Assembly (NCBI GenBank): GCA_016125505.1 | Contig: WGLP01000002.1 | Span: 806,001-870,000 of the forward strand | DNA: 64,000 nt | Direction: 5' to 3' | DNA from: Gammaproteobacteria bacterium | GTDB taxonomy: Bacteria; Pseudomonadota; Gammaproteobacteria; UBA6429; Thiohalophilaceae | In this document: in pieces, positions 10,039 through 20,200 of the stretch | How the letters are laid out: each line of letters opens with the position of its first letter | Position numbering within the stretch: position 1 is the stretch's first letter | Notes under the pieces: model-generated | Database searches by the model: none | What the model was told of the DNA's origin: nothing | Seen by the model: the letters and a program-made list of their open reading frames with translations, nothing else | Translations under genes and position numbers: made by a program

Positions 10039-10992
10039 ATGCATGCAGTGTTTCTCGATTGGGAAAGTGTCGATAAACAGGACCTGGACCAGCGTTGTCT
10101 GCTCGACTTGCCGGTATCCTGGCAATTCCATGCGTCGACCCCCGCGGCGCAACTGGCGGCGCGCGTGACCGGTCAGCAGATCGTCGTGAGTAACAAAGTC
10201 GTCCTGGATGCCGCGACTATCCAGGCCGCGCGGGAATTGCGCCTGATCTGTGTGGCGGCCACCGGCACGAACAATATTGATCTGTCGGCCGCGACGGCAC
10301 GGCAGATACCGGTGTGTAACGTACGTGGCTATGCCACGGCATCGGTGGTTCAACACGTCTTCATGTTGATGCTGAACTTGTTGCGGCAACAACCGGCCTA
10401 TCAACGGGCAATAGCGGCGGGACGCTGGCAACGCAGCGAGCACTTTTGCTTACTGGAAAACACCATTGAAGAATTGGGCGGCAAGACGCTGGGGATTGTC
10501 GGCCTTGGTGAACTGGGACAGGCCGTGGCACGCATGGCGGAGCATTTTGGCATGCACGTCCTGGTGGCGCAGCGGCACAACGGCGAACCGCAACCCGGTC
10601 GTCTGGCATTGGAAGAATTGTTACCCCGCGTGGATGTCCTGAGTCTGCATTGTCCGTTAACCGAGCAGACGCGTAACCTGATCGGCGTGCATGAACTCGC
10701 CTTGATGAAACCGTCCGCCATCTTGATCAATACCGCGCGCGGGGGCATCGTCGATGAGCAGGCACTACTCGCTGCCCTGGTCGAGGGCAGGCTTGCCGGT
10801 GCGGGCATGGATGTATTGCACAGCGAACCACCGCAGGAGGGTAACCTATTGCTGGAACATGCCTTACCCAATCTGATCATTACTCCACATATTGCCTGGG
10901 CCTCGCGACAGGCACGTCAGCGTCTGATCGAGGGTATTGCGCAGAATATTCAGGCATACCTGAACGGTCAGCCGCGTAACCTGGTGGCGTAA
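10039..10992 (+). CDS. D-2-hydroxyacid dehydrogenase (glycerate dehydrogenase/hydroxypyruvate reductase-like)
   Basis: 317 residues from ATG 10039, preceded by GGAGAA; an upstream in-frame start adds only seven non-family residues. It is an NAD(P)-dependent two-domain dehydrogenase. The Rossmann motif is GIVGLGELGQAVA. The catalytic triad positions appear in order: Arg in NTARGG, Glu in HSEPP, His in ITPHIAW. Sequence character resembles hydroxypyruvate/glyoxylate reductases (HprA type), which interconvert hydroxypyruvate and D-glycerate. With the glyoxylate aminotransferase at 52.9 kb it could take part in a serine/glyoxylate route. Exact substrate cannot be read from sequence. The CULT gene starts 2 bases after its stop. 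Confidence 0.88.
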   Translation: MHAVFLDWESVDKQDLDQRCLLDLPVSWQFHASTPAAQLAARVTGQQIVVSNKVVLDAATIQAARELRLICVAATGTNNIDLSAATARQIPVCNVRGYATASVVQHVFMLMLNLLRQQPAYQRAIAAGRWQRSEHFCLLENTIEELGGKTLGIVGLGELGQAVARMAEHFGMHVLVAQRHNGEPQPGRLALEELLPRVDVLSLHCPLTEQTRNLIGVHELALMKPSAILINTARGGIVDEQALLAALVEGRLAGAGMDVLHSEPPQEGNLLLEHALPNLIITPHIAWASRQARQRLIEGIAQNIQAYLNGQPRNLVA

Positions 10993-10994
10993 AC

Positions 10995-11423
10995 GTGTCG
11001 GCAGATATGGTCACACAAGACAAGCAAGGCTATCGCTTCGATCGGCACACGCCGTGGACGCCGGCCGGACACACCGTTAAGCAGGACAACACCGATGCCG
11101 TGGAAAAGCGGCAATCCGCGCTGTGTTGCACCCAATGCCGCCATCAGATCACAGATACCGCCGCTCGCCTGGAGTTGGCGGGTGGCCACACGCATATCTT
11201 TACCAATCCCGGTGGCTTCACGTATGAAATCATGTTATTCGAATACGCCGATTGCGTTACACACGGACCCGCCACCACCGAGTACACCTGGTTCCCGGGG
11301 TTTGCCTGGCAACTGGCCTTGTGTGCGAATTGCCAGGCGCATCTGGGTTGGCGCTATCGGAGGACAGGCAGTGCCGCCTTTTATGGTCTGATCCGCGACC
11401 GCCTCATTGAAGTCAATATATGA
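10995..11423 (+). CDS. Bacterial cereblon-like CULT-domain protein
   Basis: 142 residues from GTG 10995 (an ATG four codons later is possible). The whole protein is essentially one CULT domain, the fold that in eukaryotic cereblon binds thalidomide-type glutarimides. Zinc cysteine pairs are visible at CTQC (C45/C48) and CANC (C110/C113). Three tryptophans, W99 (YTWFPG), W105 (GFAW) and W119 (HLGWRY), have spacings of 6 and 14, identical to the aromatic cage of human cereblon (W380/W386/W400) and, as I recall, the Magnetospirillum homologue. There is no Lon domain. The gene nearly abuts the upstream hydroxyacid dehydrogenase and is probably co-transcribed. The natural ligand of bacterial CULT proteins is not established; cyclic imides or hydantoin-like compounds are candidates. 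Confidence 0.85.
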   Translation: MSADMVTQDKQGYRFDRHTPWTPAGHTVKQDNTDAVEKRQSALCCTQCRHQITDTAARLELAGGHTHIFTNPGGFTYEIMLFEYADCVTHGPATTEYTWFPGFAWQLALCANCQAHLGWRYRRTGSAAFYGLIRDRLIEVNI

Positions 11424-11597
11424 TGCAAGAGTTGAAACAAAAATTTTCCGGTTACTGCCCGAAACCTTTAATAGCGCATCGAGTCTCACGCGCGAATGAA
11501 GGGAATGTGAAGATAATCACGGATAATCGGACTATATTTTGGTCTGTTACCCGCAAAGAAATGTATTCCCATCTATAACAATTCAGGAGAAAGCACC

Positions 11598-12233
11598 ATG
11601 AAACCTCACTATTTATTAGTTACTTTGTTGCTGAGCGGGACAGCCTGGGCCGCGGAACCCGCTGCCGACACGGCACCGGCTGCCCCGGCTGCCGAAGCCA
11701 CCGCACCGGCAACGCAAGCCGCGCCTGCAGAACAGGCGGCACCCGCTGAACAGCAAGCGGCGCCTGCCGCAGAAGAAAATACGACACAAGCCGCGGATCA
11801 GTCCGGCTTTTCCCGTGGCAGCGTGGTGCGTTCGATTTTCACCACGGGGGTGAAAGACAGAGAACCGGTAGATAAGCTGAATAACACCAAGACCGACGAT
11901 AGTCATATTTATTTCTTCACCGAACTGCGCGACATGTCCGGGCAAACCGCGATACACCGCTGGGAACACAACGGCCAGGTTGAGGCCGAGGTGAAATTCA
12001 CTGTCCGCGGTCCGCGCTGGCGGGTATGGTCAAGCAAGACCTTTAGCCCGAACGCCACGGGCGAGTGGAAAGTGTCGGTCTTGAACGGCGCGGGTGAAGT
12101 GATCGCCGAAGACATGATGGACTATACCGGTCCGGCAGCGCCGACGGCAGAACAGGCCCCGGCGGCACACGATGCACCACCGATGGCGCAGGAACCGGCA
12201 CAACCGGCCTCTACGGAATCTGCACCGAAGTAA
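11598..12233 (+). CDS. Secreted DUF2914-domain protein
   Basis: 211 residues. A signal peptide (about 1-19, ending AWAAEPA) is followed by a low-complexity Ala/Pro/Glu/Gln linker (about 20-70). A DUF2914 domain (about 75-175) follows, recognisable by IYFFTELRDMSGQ, IHRWEHNGQVEAEVKF and WRVWSSKTFSPNATGEWKV. A second Ala/Pro-rich tail closes the protein. Probably periplasmic or outer-membrane associated. DUF2914 has no assigned biochemical role. The start is supported by AGGAGA 9 bases upstream. Monocistronic, with a strong terminator downstream. Confidence 0.9.
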   Translation: MKPHYLLVTLLLSGTAWAAEPAADTAPAAPAAEATAPATQAAPAEQAAPAEQQAAPAAEENTTQAADQSGFSRGSVVRSIFTTGVKDREPVDKLNNTKTDDSHIYFFTELRDMSGQTAIHRWEHNGQVEAEVKFTVRGPRWRVWSSKTFSPNATGEWKVSVLNGAGEVIAEDMMDYTGPAAPTAEQAPAAHDAPPMAQEPAQPASTESAPK

Positions 12234-12255
12234 GAAGGAATTTGTTTGGTAATTA

Positions 12256-12287
12256 AAAATGCCGCCTTACGGGCGGCATTTTTTTTG
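12256..12287 (+). terminator. Rho-independent terminator after the DUF2914 gene
   Basis: The stem AAAATGCCGCC pairs with GGCGGCATTTT around a short TTACG loop, followed by a long T-run. It also lies just beyond the end of the convergent ettA gene. Confidence 0.9.
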
Positions 12288-12320
12288 AGATAGGTTCTTA
12301 TCTTTTCAAGTAATGATTGA

Positions 12321-13988
12321 TTAACGCGTCAACGGTTTGTATTTAATCCGATGCGGTTGATCGGCTTCGTCACCGAGTCGGCGTTTACGGTCCGCTTCGT
12401 AATCCGCGTAGTTGCCTTCAAACCAGACCACCTGGCTGTCGCCTTCGAAGGCGAGAATATGGGTGGCGATACGGTCGAGGAACCAGCGATCGTGCGAGAT
12501 GATCACGGCGCAGCCGGGGAAGGCGAGCAGCGCATCTTCCAGTGCGCGCAGGGTTTCCACGTCGAGGTCGTTGGTCGGTTCGTCGAGCAGTAACACATTG
12601 CCGCCGCTCTTCAGGAGTTTGGCCAGGTGCACACGATTGCGTTCACCGCCGGAGAGGTCACCCACGATCTTTTGCTGATCGGTGCCGCGGAAATTGAAAC
12701 GGCCGACATAGGCGCGTGACGGGACTTGATATTTCCCCACCGTGATAATGTCCTGACCATCGGAGATTTCCTGCCAGATCGTCTTCTTGGGATCCAGGGC
12801 GTCACGGCTTTGATCGACGTAGGCCAGTTGCACAGTCTCGCCGATACGCAGCTCGCCGCTGTCCGGTGTTTCCTGGCCGACGATCATGCGGAACAGGGTG
12901 GTCTTACCCGCACCATTGGGTCCGATGATGCCGACGATGCCGCCCGGCGGCAGACTGAAGTTGAGGTTATCGTAGAGCAGGTGATCGCCGAAGCCCTTTT
13001 TGATGTCGGTGGCCTGGATGACCACATCTCCCAGGCGCGGCCCGGGCGGGATATACAGTTCCTTGGTTTCGTTACGCTTCTGGTAGTCGCTGGAACTTAA
13101 TTCGTCGAACTTGGCCAGACGCGCCTTGCTCTTGGCATGGCGTCCTTTCGGGTTACTGCGCACCCATTCCAGTTCTTCCTTCATGGCCTTGATGCGGGCG
13201 GTCTCCTGTTTCTCCTGCATCTCCAGACGTTTTTCCTTTTGTTCCAGCCAGGAGGAGTAATTGCCCTGCCAGGGGATACCTTCGCCGCGGTCCAGTTCCA
13301 GGATCCAGCCGGCGACGTTGTCGAGGAAATAGCGGTCGTGGGTGACCGCGACCACGGTGCCCGGGTATTCGTGAAGGAAACGTTCCAACCAGCCAACGGA
13401 CTCGGCGTCCAGGTGGTTGGTCGGTTCGTCCAGTAACAACATGTCCGGTTTGGACAGCAGAAGTTTGCACAGCGCAACCCGGCGGCGTTCACCACCGGAG
13501 AGATTCTTTACCTGCGCATCCCAGGGCGGCAGGCGCAGGGCGTCCGCCGCGATCTCCAGGGTGCGCTCAAGATTATGGCCGTCGGTGGCCTGTAACAGGT
13601 TTTCCAGTTCGGCCTGTTCGGCGGCAAGGGCATCGAAGTCGGCGTCGGGTTCCGCATAGGCGGCATAAATCTCGTCCAGGCGTTTTTGTGCATCCTTGAT
13701 GTTGCCCAGGGCGCCTTCGAGGTTGCCGCGGACGTCGAGGCTGTCATCCAGTTGCGGCTCCTGCGGCAGGTAACCGATGTTGATGCCGGGTTGCGGGCGG
13801 GCTTCGCCTTCGATCTCGGTATCGACGCCGGCCATGATGCGCAACAGCGAGGATTTACCGGAACCGTTGAGACCCAGTACGCCGATCTTTGCGCCGGGAA
13901 AAAATGACAGGGAGATGTCTTTAAGAATGTAACGCTTGGGCGGGACAATCTTGCTCACCCGGTTCATGGTAAAGATGTATTGGGCCAT
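12321..13988 (-). CDS. ettA: EttA, energy-dependent translational throttle ABC-F protein
   Basis: 555 residues from ATG 13988, the same length as E. coli EttA; the longer open frame to 14078 is not family sequence. This cytosolic ABC-F ATPase binds the ribosomal E site and gates the first elongation cycles according to ATP/ADP level. Two ABC modules are present: Walker A GLNGSGKSS (about 39-47) and GPNGAGKTT (about 357-365); signatures LSGGERRRVALC and LSGGERNRVHLA; Walker B LLLDEPTNHLD and LLLDEPTNDLD. Between them is the charged arm/P-site tRNA-interaction linker (EWVRSNPKGRHAKSKARL), diagnostic for EttA over other ABC-F members. It has no transmembrane domain. Confidence 0.96.
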   Translation of the reverse strand: MAQYIFTMNRVSKIVPPKRYILKDISLSFFPGAKIGVLGLNGSGKSSLLRIMAGVDTEIEGEARPQPGINIGYLPQEPQLDDSLDVRGNLEGALGNIKDAQKRLDEIYAAYAEPDADFDALAAEQAELENLLQATDGHNLERTLEIAADALRLPPWDAQVKNLSGGERRRVALCKLLLSKPDMLLLDEPTNHLDAESVGWLERFLHEYPGTVVAVTHDRYFLDNVAGWILELDRGEGIPWQGNYSSWLEQKEKRLEMQEKQETARIKAMKEELEWVRSNPKGRHAKSKARLAKFDELSSSDYQKRNETKELYIPPGPRLGDVVIQATDIKKGFGDHLLYDNLNFSLPPGGIVGIIGPNGAGKTTLFRMIVGQETPDSGELRIGETVQLAYVDQSRDALDPKKTIWQEISDGQDIITVGKYQVPSRAYVGRFNFRGTDQQKIVGDLSGGERNRVHLAKLLKSGGNVLLLDEPTNDLDVETLRALEDALLAFPGCAVIISHDRWFLDRIATHILAFEGDSQVVWFEGNYADYEADRKRRLGDEADQPHRIKYKPLTR

Positions 13989-14088
13989 AGTGCGAACGTT
14001 ATCCTGAGAGTGTGCAGGTCCGCATTGTATGCCAACGGCCCGTATCCGCACAAATACCGCCGGGATAACTGACCGCAATTTCGATGTT

Positions 14089-16116
14089 TTAAATCTTGAA
14101 ACGACTGACCAGTTGATTCAGTTGTTTTGACAGTTCGGCAAGTTGCGCCATGTCATTGTGCGCATCGTGGGTTTGTTTGGCATTGTCCTGCTCCATCCCC
14201 GAGATTTCCTCGATATGGCTGGCGGCGTTGCCGATGGCACCCGACTGTTGCTGGGCGGATTTGGCGATCTCATTGATCATGTGATTGACCTGCGTCACGT
14301 TGGCATTGATCTCATCGATCGTTGCGTTCGCCTCATGCACGCTGTCTATCATGTCATGGGAGCGGTGTGCGACTTCCTGCATGACGTCGCCGAGCCGAGT
14401 ATTGAATTGCATATTCGTTTGTAACTTCTCCGCAATCTGTTTGGTCACGTCGTCAGTGCGGATGGAGAGCTGGCGTACTTCATCGGCCACCACAGCGAAG
14501 CCACGGCCTGCGTCGCCGGCGCGCGCGGCCTCGATGGCTGCATTGAGCGCGAGCAGATTGGTCTGACTGGTGATTTCCACGATGTTGTCCACCATCGCCA
14601 GCATGTCCTGGCCTGTGGTATAGACGCTGTGAATATCCTCCTTGAGTTTGAGGATCTCTTCTTCCACTGCATTGGATTGTCGTGACATCTGCTGGATGGC
14701 GCGGACGCCGTCCTGCACATGCTGATGCGCCTGTTCCGTTTCGGCGGCAACCTGCTGCGCATGATCGGCGATACGTTCACTGGAATGGGAAAGTTCATCT
14801 GAAACGCCCGCCGTGATGCGGGTACGATCGGCGGCCGCATGGATATTGGCTGTGACAATGTTCAGTTTGCCGGAGGCTGAGTCCGACACACCTTCAACCA
14901 TGTGCGCATGCTGGGCAATCTGCTTGATCAGGTTTTGCAGATTGGCGGCAAAGTGATTGAAATACATGGACGCCTGGCCGAGCTCATCCTGGCCGCGGAC
15001 GGGGACACGTTGCGTGAGATCACCTTCACCCTCGGCGATATCACGCAGCATGTCACGCAGATGGCCGATGGGTTTAACAACGCGCAAGGAAATCCACCCG
15101 ACGATAAGTATGGCGAATGCGAGGGCCCCGACGAACAACAGGATGATCTTCACTTGCGTGTTCTTGACCTGGGAGATCAGGCCCTGATTGGTATTGTCGA
15201 TAGACGTGCGCAAATTATCGATCAGGTAGCGGATCTTGGTCTGGACGCCGAACAGCAGGGGATTGATTTCAGTACGCAACAGGTACACATCCGTCCGCCA
15301 GCGCTCTGAGCCTTGAATCTGCACCAGTGTCTTGAAGTTCTCTAAGAATTGCTCAATAAACTGGCTGGCCTGCGAAAGCGAATCATCCTGATCCAGTGTG
15401 AGTAACGCGCCGTAGGCGCGGATCTTTTTTACCAGCTTACGACACTGCTCGGCATACAGATTCACCTCATCCAGGGCTGGCTGTCCACGGAAGGCCAGGT
15501 AGGCACGGACACCGTTCATGGTGTTGGCCCACGCATAACGCAGGTCATTGATATCGGTCAGCAGGTGTTTGCGTTCAGGCGTCGCGCGCTCTTCCGATTC
15601 ACTCATCAGCATCTGACTGAGATTTTGCAGGACTTGCTGGCTCAGGGGATTGAGCTGCTGCACACTGAATTTCATCGCGGGGAAGTTTTCGGCCTGGTTG
15701 GTTGCCAGCTTATGCATCTGTTCCTTGTAACCGGCGAAACGAATGATATCCGACCGGATTCCCTTGACCAGGTTCGTCAGTGAGTCGTCATAGGCGATGA
15801 TCGGCATTTGGCGCAGGTGTTCGAGTGTGGTTCTGGCCTTGTCCAGCTCTTCCTGGTAGAGGTCGAAGTGTTGCTTCTCCTTGCTGAGCAGGTAAAAGCC
15901 GATGGCACCAATGGCCTTGTCCAGATGCTGTTCCAGTTCCAAGGAGGTCAATACTGCAGGTTGCGCCTGGGTAATGACATCGTTGGTACTGCGACGGATC
16001 CCGGAAAGACTAAGTACGGCAATGACGACGACGAGGCTGATCACGGCGAGGATGATCGCGAGTCCGCCAATCACTTTCGTTCTGATGGTCAATGTCGGTA
16101 AGGAAGCTAATTGCAT
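14089..16116 (-). CDS. Methyl-accepting chemotaxis protein, paralog of the receptor at 30.7 kb
   Basis: 675 residues from ATG 16116. A TTG at 16146 extends the frame but lies inside a sigma-28-like promoter -10 element, so it is unlikely. The layout is a transmembrane helix at about 17-38, a large extracytoplasmic sensor of roughly 285 residues, a second helix near 328-348, HAMP (about 350-400) and the C-terminal signalling hairpin. The hairpin core is [20 protein letters not shown] followed by [15 protein letters not shown]. The sensor shares ATPERKHLL and [10 protein letters not shown] blocks with the receptor at 30695-32737. Ligand unknown. No CheW-binding pentapeptide tail for CheR is seen; the protein ends SRFKI like its paralog. 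Confidence 0.92.
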   Translation of the reverse strand: MQLASLPTLTIRTKVIGGLAIILAVISLVVVIAVLSLSGIRRSTNDVITQAQPAVLTSLELEQHLDKAIGAIGFYLLSKEKQHFDLYQEELDKARTTLEHLRQMPIIAYDDSLTNLVKGIRSDIIRFAGYKEQMHKLATNQAENFPAMKFSVQQLNPLSQQVLQNLSQMLMSESEERATPERKHLLTDINDLRYAWANTMNGVRAYLAFRGQPALDEVNLYAEQCRKLVKKIRAYGALLTLDQDDSLSQASQFIEQFLENFKTLVQIQGSERWRTDVYLLRTEINPLLFGVQTKIRYLIDNLRTSIDNTNQGLISQVKNTQVKIILLFVGALAFAILIVGWISLRVVKPIGHLRDMLRDIAEGEGDLTQRVPVRGQDELGQASMYFNHFAANLQNLIKQIAQHAHMVEGVSDSASGKLNIVTANIHAAADRTRITAGVSDELSHSSERIADHAQQVAAETEQAHQHVQDGVRAIQQMSRQSNAVEEEILKLKEDIHSVYTTGQDMLAMVDNIVEITSQTNLLALNAAIEAARAGDAGRGFAVVADEVRQLSIRTDDVTKQIAEKLQTNMQFNTRLGDVMQEVAHRSHDMIDSVHEANATIDEINANVTQVNHMINEIAKSAQQQSGAIGNAASHIEEISGMEQDNAKQTHDAHNDMAQLAELSKQLNQLVSRFKI

Positions 16117-16146
16117 CTTGGTCAATGCGTCGGGACTTGTGAACAA

Positions 16147-16173
16147 ACATCGACCAATGGTATAGCCACTTTA
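16147..16173 (-). promoter_or_regulatory. sigma-28 (FliA)-type promoter for the chemoreceptor
   Basis: On the minus strand, TAAA (16173-16170) is followed by 15 bases and GTCGATGT (16154-16147), close to the FliA consensus TAAA-N15-GCCGATAA. It is about 30 bases upstream of the ATG at 16116, which gives a normal leader and supports that start. Confidence 0.6.
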
Positions 16174-16285
16174 GGAAATTCCATGGGTTATTGATCCAGG
16201 CCACCCGCCCGCTCTTGCAAAAGCCCCTGATTGATCGCATCTTTCTGTTTTCGCAACAGGCTGTGAGTGTGGGGAGGATAATCCG

Positions 16286-17281
16286 ATGCCGGGCAGGCTA
16301 TTAGTCCTGATTTTTATGGGTTTATTGACGGTGAATAAGCTGTTTGCAGCGGACCTTGCCACCGCGACCGTCGAACAGGTAGAGCTCCCCAAGCTAAGCG
16401 TGGTTGACGCCACCATTGAGGCGGTACAACAGGCCACGGTGTCCGCCCAGGTGTCCGGGCGGATTCTCGAGATCAACTTCGACGTGGATGATTACGTCGA
16501 AAAGGGTAAGGTCCTGATTCGCCTGCGCGACAAGGAACAACGCGCGGCTTTCGATGCGGCCAAGGCCCGTTTCGAAGAGGCCGAGAAGGAATATACGCGG
16601 GTCAAGGATGTGTACGACAAGAAACTCGTGGCCAAGGCGGCCCTCGACCGGGCGGAGGCGCAGCTCAAGGCAAGTCGGGCCGCCCAGGACCAGGCCAAGG
16701 AAGCCCTCGAAAATACCGTCATTCGCGCGCCTTACAGCGGCATCGTCGTCAAGCGTCTGGTGGAAGTGGGTGAAACCGCGCGTCCGGGCGAACCCCTGAT
16801 GACAGGCCTTTCCCTGGAAAAACTGCGCGCGGTGGTCAATCTGCCGCAATCCCTGATCTATACCGTACGCGAGCACAAGGAAGCCTGGGCCTGGGTGGGT
16901 GAGTACCAGGACACTCGGGTGAAGGCGGATTCGCTCACGATCAGTCCCTATGCAGACCCTGACAGTCATACCTTTCTGGTGAGGGTGAACCTGCCCGAGG
17001 GCGATCACCATATCTATCCCGGCATGTATACCAAGGTCGCTTTTGTCACGGGTAAAGAGATGCGCCTGGTCATTCCACGACAGGCAGTCGCCCATCGCAG
17101 CGAGGTCACGGCCGTGTACGTGAAAGGCGAGAAGGGGATCGATCTGCGCCAGATTCGCCTGGGTGAGGGCTTACCGGACAATCAGGTCGAGGTCCTGGCC
17201 GGCCTGAGCGCCGGTGAGAAGGTTATTCTGGATCCGGTGGCTGCCGCTGCCGCAATCACATTAGCGTCACAAACCAAGTAA
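16286..17281 (+). CDS. RND efflux periplasmic adaptor (membrane fusion protein)
   Basis: 331 residues. A signal peptide (about 1-21, ending LFAADL) directs export. A lipoyl-like half (TVSAQVSGRILEI) is followed by an alpha-hairpin rich in Ala/Glu/Lys (about 75-140, KARFEEAEKEYTRVKD to QAKEALENT) and the second lipoyl half VIRAPYSGIVVKRLVEVGE. A beta-barrel and membrane-proximal domain then end with LRQIRLGEGLPDNQVEVLAGL. The adaptor bridges an RND permease to an outer-membrane channel. The permease gene begins 8 bases downstream; no outer-membrane TolC-type gene is adjacent, so it probably uses a channel encoded elsewhere. Substrate unknown. Confidence 0.93.
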   Translation: MPGRLLVLIFMGLLTVNKLFAADLATATVEQVELPKLSVVDATIEAVQQATVSAQVSGRILEINFDVDDYVEKGKVLIRLRDKEQRAAFDAAKARFEEAEKEYTRVKDVYDKKLVAKAALDRAEAQLKASRAAQDQAKEALENTVIRAPYSGIVVKRLVEVGETARPGEPLMTGLSLEKLRAVVNLPQSLIYTVREHKEAWAWVGEYQDTRVKADSLTISPYADPDSHTFLVRVNLPEGDHHIYPGMYTKVAFVTGKEMRLVIPRQAVAHRSEVTAVYVKGEKGIDLRQIRLGEGLPDNQVEVLAGLSAGEKVILDPVAAAAAITLASQTK

Positions 17282-17289
17282 GGCAGATT

Positions 17290-20200
17290 ATGTCGGATAA
17301 ACTCGGTATCTCCGGGCGCATTGCGCGCAGCTTTTTGACTTCCGAGATCACACCGCTACTGGCGTTGGTCGGTTTTCTCCTGGGTGTGTTTGCGGTGATG
17401 ATCACGCCGCGGGAAGAAGAACCGCAGATCAATGTGACCTTTGCCAACGTCTTTATTGCCTATCCCGGCGCTTCCGCACAGGAAGTGGAAGAACTCGTCA
17501 GCACGCCCGCGGAACAGATCCTGTCCGAACTCGAAGGCGTCGAGCACATTTACTCGGTCTCTTATCCGGGTCTGTCCGTATTAACGGTACAGTTCAAGGT
17601 GGGACAGGATCGCACGCAGTCGATCGTGCGTCTGTACAACGCCGTGTATTCCAAGTCCGATTGGTTACCCGCCAATCTCGGGGTGATGCAGCCCATTATC
17701 AAACCTAAAGGCATCGATGATGTGCCGATCGTGAGTTTGACCCTGTGGTCGAAAAACAAGAACAAGGGCGCCGAGGGATTACAAAAGGTTGCGCATGCCA
17801 TTGAGGTGGAGCTCAAGCGTGTGCCGGGGACCCGGGATATTTACACCATCGGCGGCCCGGACAACGTTGTGCATGTGTTGTTCGACCCGACCGCACTCGC
17901 CAGTTACGGTTTGAGTCTGGATGATTTACGTAATGCCTTGCAGTTGAGCAATGCCACCCGGCCCCTGGGTGATTTCGTCAGCGATAACCGTGATATTGCC
18001 GTGCAGGCAGGCCAATTCCTGTCGACGCCCGAGCAGGTGAAGGATCTCATTGTCGGCGTATACAAGGGTAAACCGGTCTATTTGAATGATGTTGCGACCA
18101 TTCGACTGGGTCCGGATCAGCCGGAACAGTACGTCTGGTTTGCCACGGGGCCCGCCGCGAAAACCAAACACATCGAAGGCAAGGGTGAATACCCTGCCGT
18201 GACCATCGCCATTGCCAAGCAGCCGGGCAGCAATGCGGTGGAGATCGCGAAAAATATCGTGGAGCGTGTGGATCACCTCAAGGGTGTGTTCATTCCGGAT
18301 GACGTCAACGTGACGGTTACCCGGAATTACGGTGAGACTGCCAACGCCAAGGCACTCAAGCTAATCGAGAAATTGATCTTTGCTACCGCCTCGGTGGTGC
18401 TACTGGTGCTGTTTACCCTGGGTAAACGCGAGGCGGTGATCGTGGGTATCGCCGTGATCATCACGCTGGCGATTACGCTCTTCGCCTCCTGGGTCTGGGG
18501 CTTTACCCTGAACCGGGTATCGCTGTTCGCCTTGATCTTCTCCATTGGTATTCTGGTCGATGACGCCATCGTGGTGGTCGAGAACATTCATCGGCATATC
18601 CAGATGGGCGCCAAGAATCTGCGCGAGGCGATCCCGCGGGCAGTGGATGAAGTGGGTGGACCGACGATCCTGGCGACCTTTACGGTGATTGCCGCCCTGT
18701 TGCCGATGGCCTTTGTGACCGGCCTGATGGGTCCGTACATGAGCCCGATTCCTATCAACGCCAGTACCGGTATGTTGATCTCGCTGATCATCGCTTTTGC
18801 GGTAACGCCGTGGTTATCCAATAAACTCATTTCCGCCGACGCACATCATGCACATCAGGATGAAGCCGGCGGCAAACTGTATAACGTGTTTGTGCGTTAT
18901 GTCGGCCCGTTCCTGGAAACGGAACACGGCAAGAAGCGGCGCAAGTGGCTGGCGATTGGTATCGGCATCGCGATCCTGTTTTCGGTGAGTCTTGCCTTAC
19001 CGTTCAAGATCGTGGTGATGAAGATGTTGCCTTTCGATAACAAATCGGAATTCCAGGTGGTGGTGGATATGCCGGAGGGGACGTCGCTGGAACAGACCGC
19101 GCGCGTGATCCAGTCCCTCGGCGATTATCTGAAGACGGTGCCGGAGGTAACGGATTACGAGGCCTATGTCGGTAGCGCGGCGCCGATCAATTTCAACGGA
19201 CTTGTGCGGCAGTACTATCTGCGAAAGTCACCTGATATGGGTGACATACAGGTGAATCTCACCGATAAACACGAGCGCAGTCGCAAGAGTCACGAGATAG
19301 CGGTGTCGGTGCGCCCGCAGCTGGAAAAGATCGCCAAAGAATTCAATGCCAATGTCAAAATCGTAGAGGTGCCGCCAGGCCCGCCGGTGCTGTCGCCCCT
19401 GGTCGCCGAGGTATACGGCCTTGACTACAACGGCCAGATCGCCACGGCCAAACAGGTGCGTAAGGTCTTCGAATCAACCCCGGACATCGTGGATATTGAT
19501 GATAGTGTGATTGCGCCGGCGCCCAAGTTAATCGTGCAGGTGGATCAACACAAGGCGGCGCTCTGGGGCGTGTCGCAGGCGTCCATTGTCGATGCGATCC
19601 ATACCGCGCTGGATGGTGACGATGTCGGCTATTTGCATCCCGGCTACTTGAAATACCCCTTACCAATCCGCGTGGAGCTGCCGGTGTCCAGCAAACGCAA
19701 TATGGCCGACCTCGAAGAGATTCGTGTGCCCAGCCGTAATGGCAAGCTGGTGGCCATGGGTGATTTGGTCCACGTCATCAAAAGCGAGCGCGAACAACCC
19801 ATCTATCACAAGGATCTATTAAGAGTGGTGTATGTCACCGGTGACATGGCCGGCAAGCTGGATAGTCCGCTCTACGGCATGTTCGAAATCGCCTCTAAAT
19901 TGTCTGACGAGAAGACGGCACAGGGGTATCCGATCGCGCAACACTACATCGCACAACCGCAAAACCCGTATCTGTACAGCATCAAATGGGATGGTGAATG
20001 GCAGGTTACCTACGAAACCTTCCGTGACATGGGGATTGCCTATGCGGTGGGACTGCTGCTGATTTACTTCCTGGTGGTGGCGCAATTCCGTTCCTATTTT
20101 GTCCCCATCATTATCATGGCACCCATCCCGTTAACGATTATCGGTGTCATGCCCGGCCATGCGTTCATGGATATCTTCGGCGAGGCCCAGTACACGGCGA

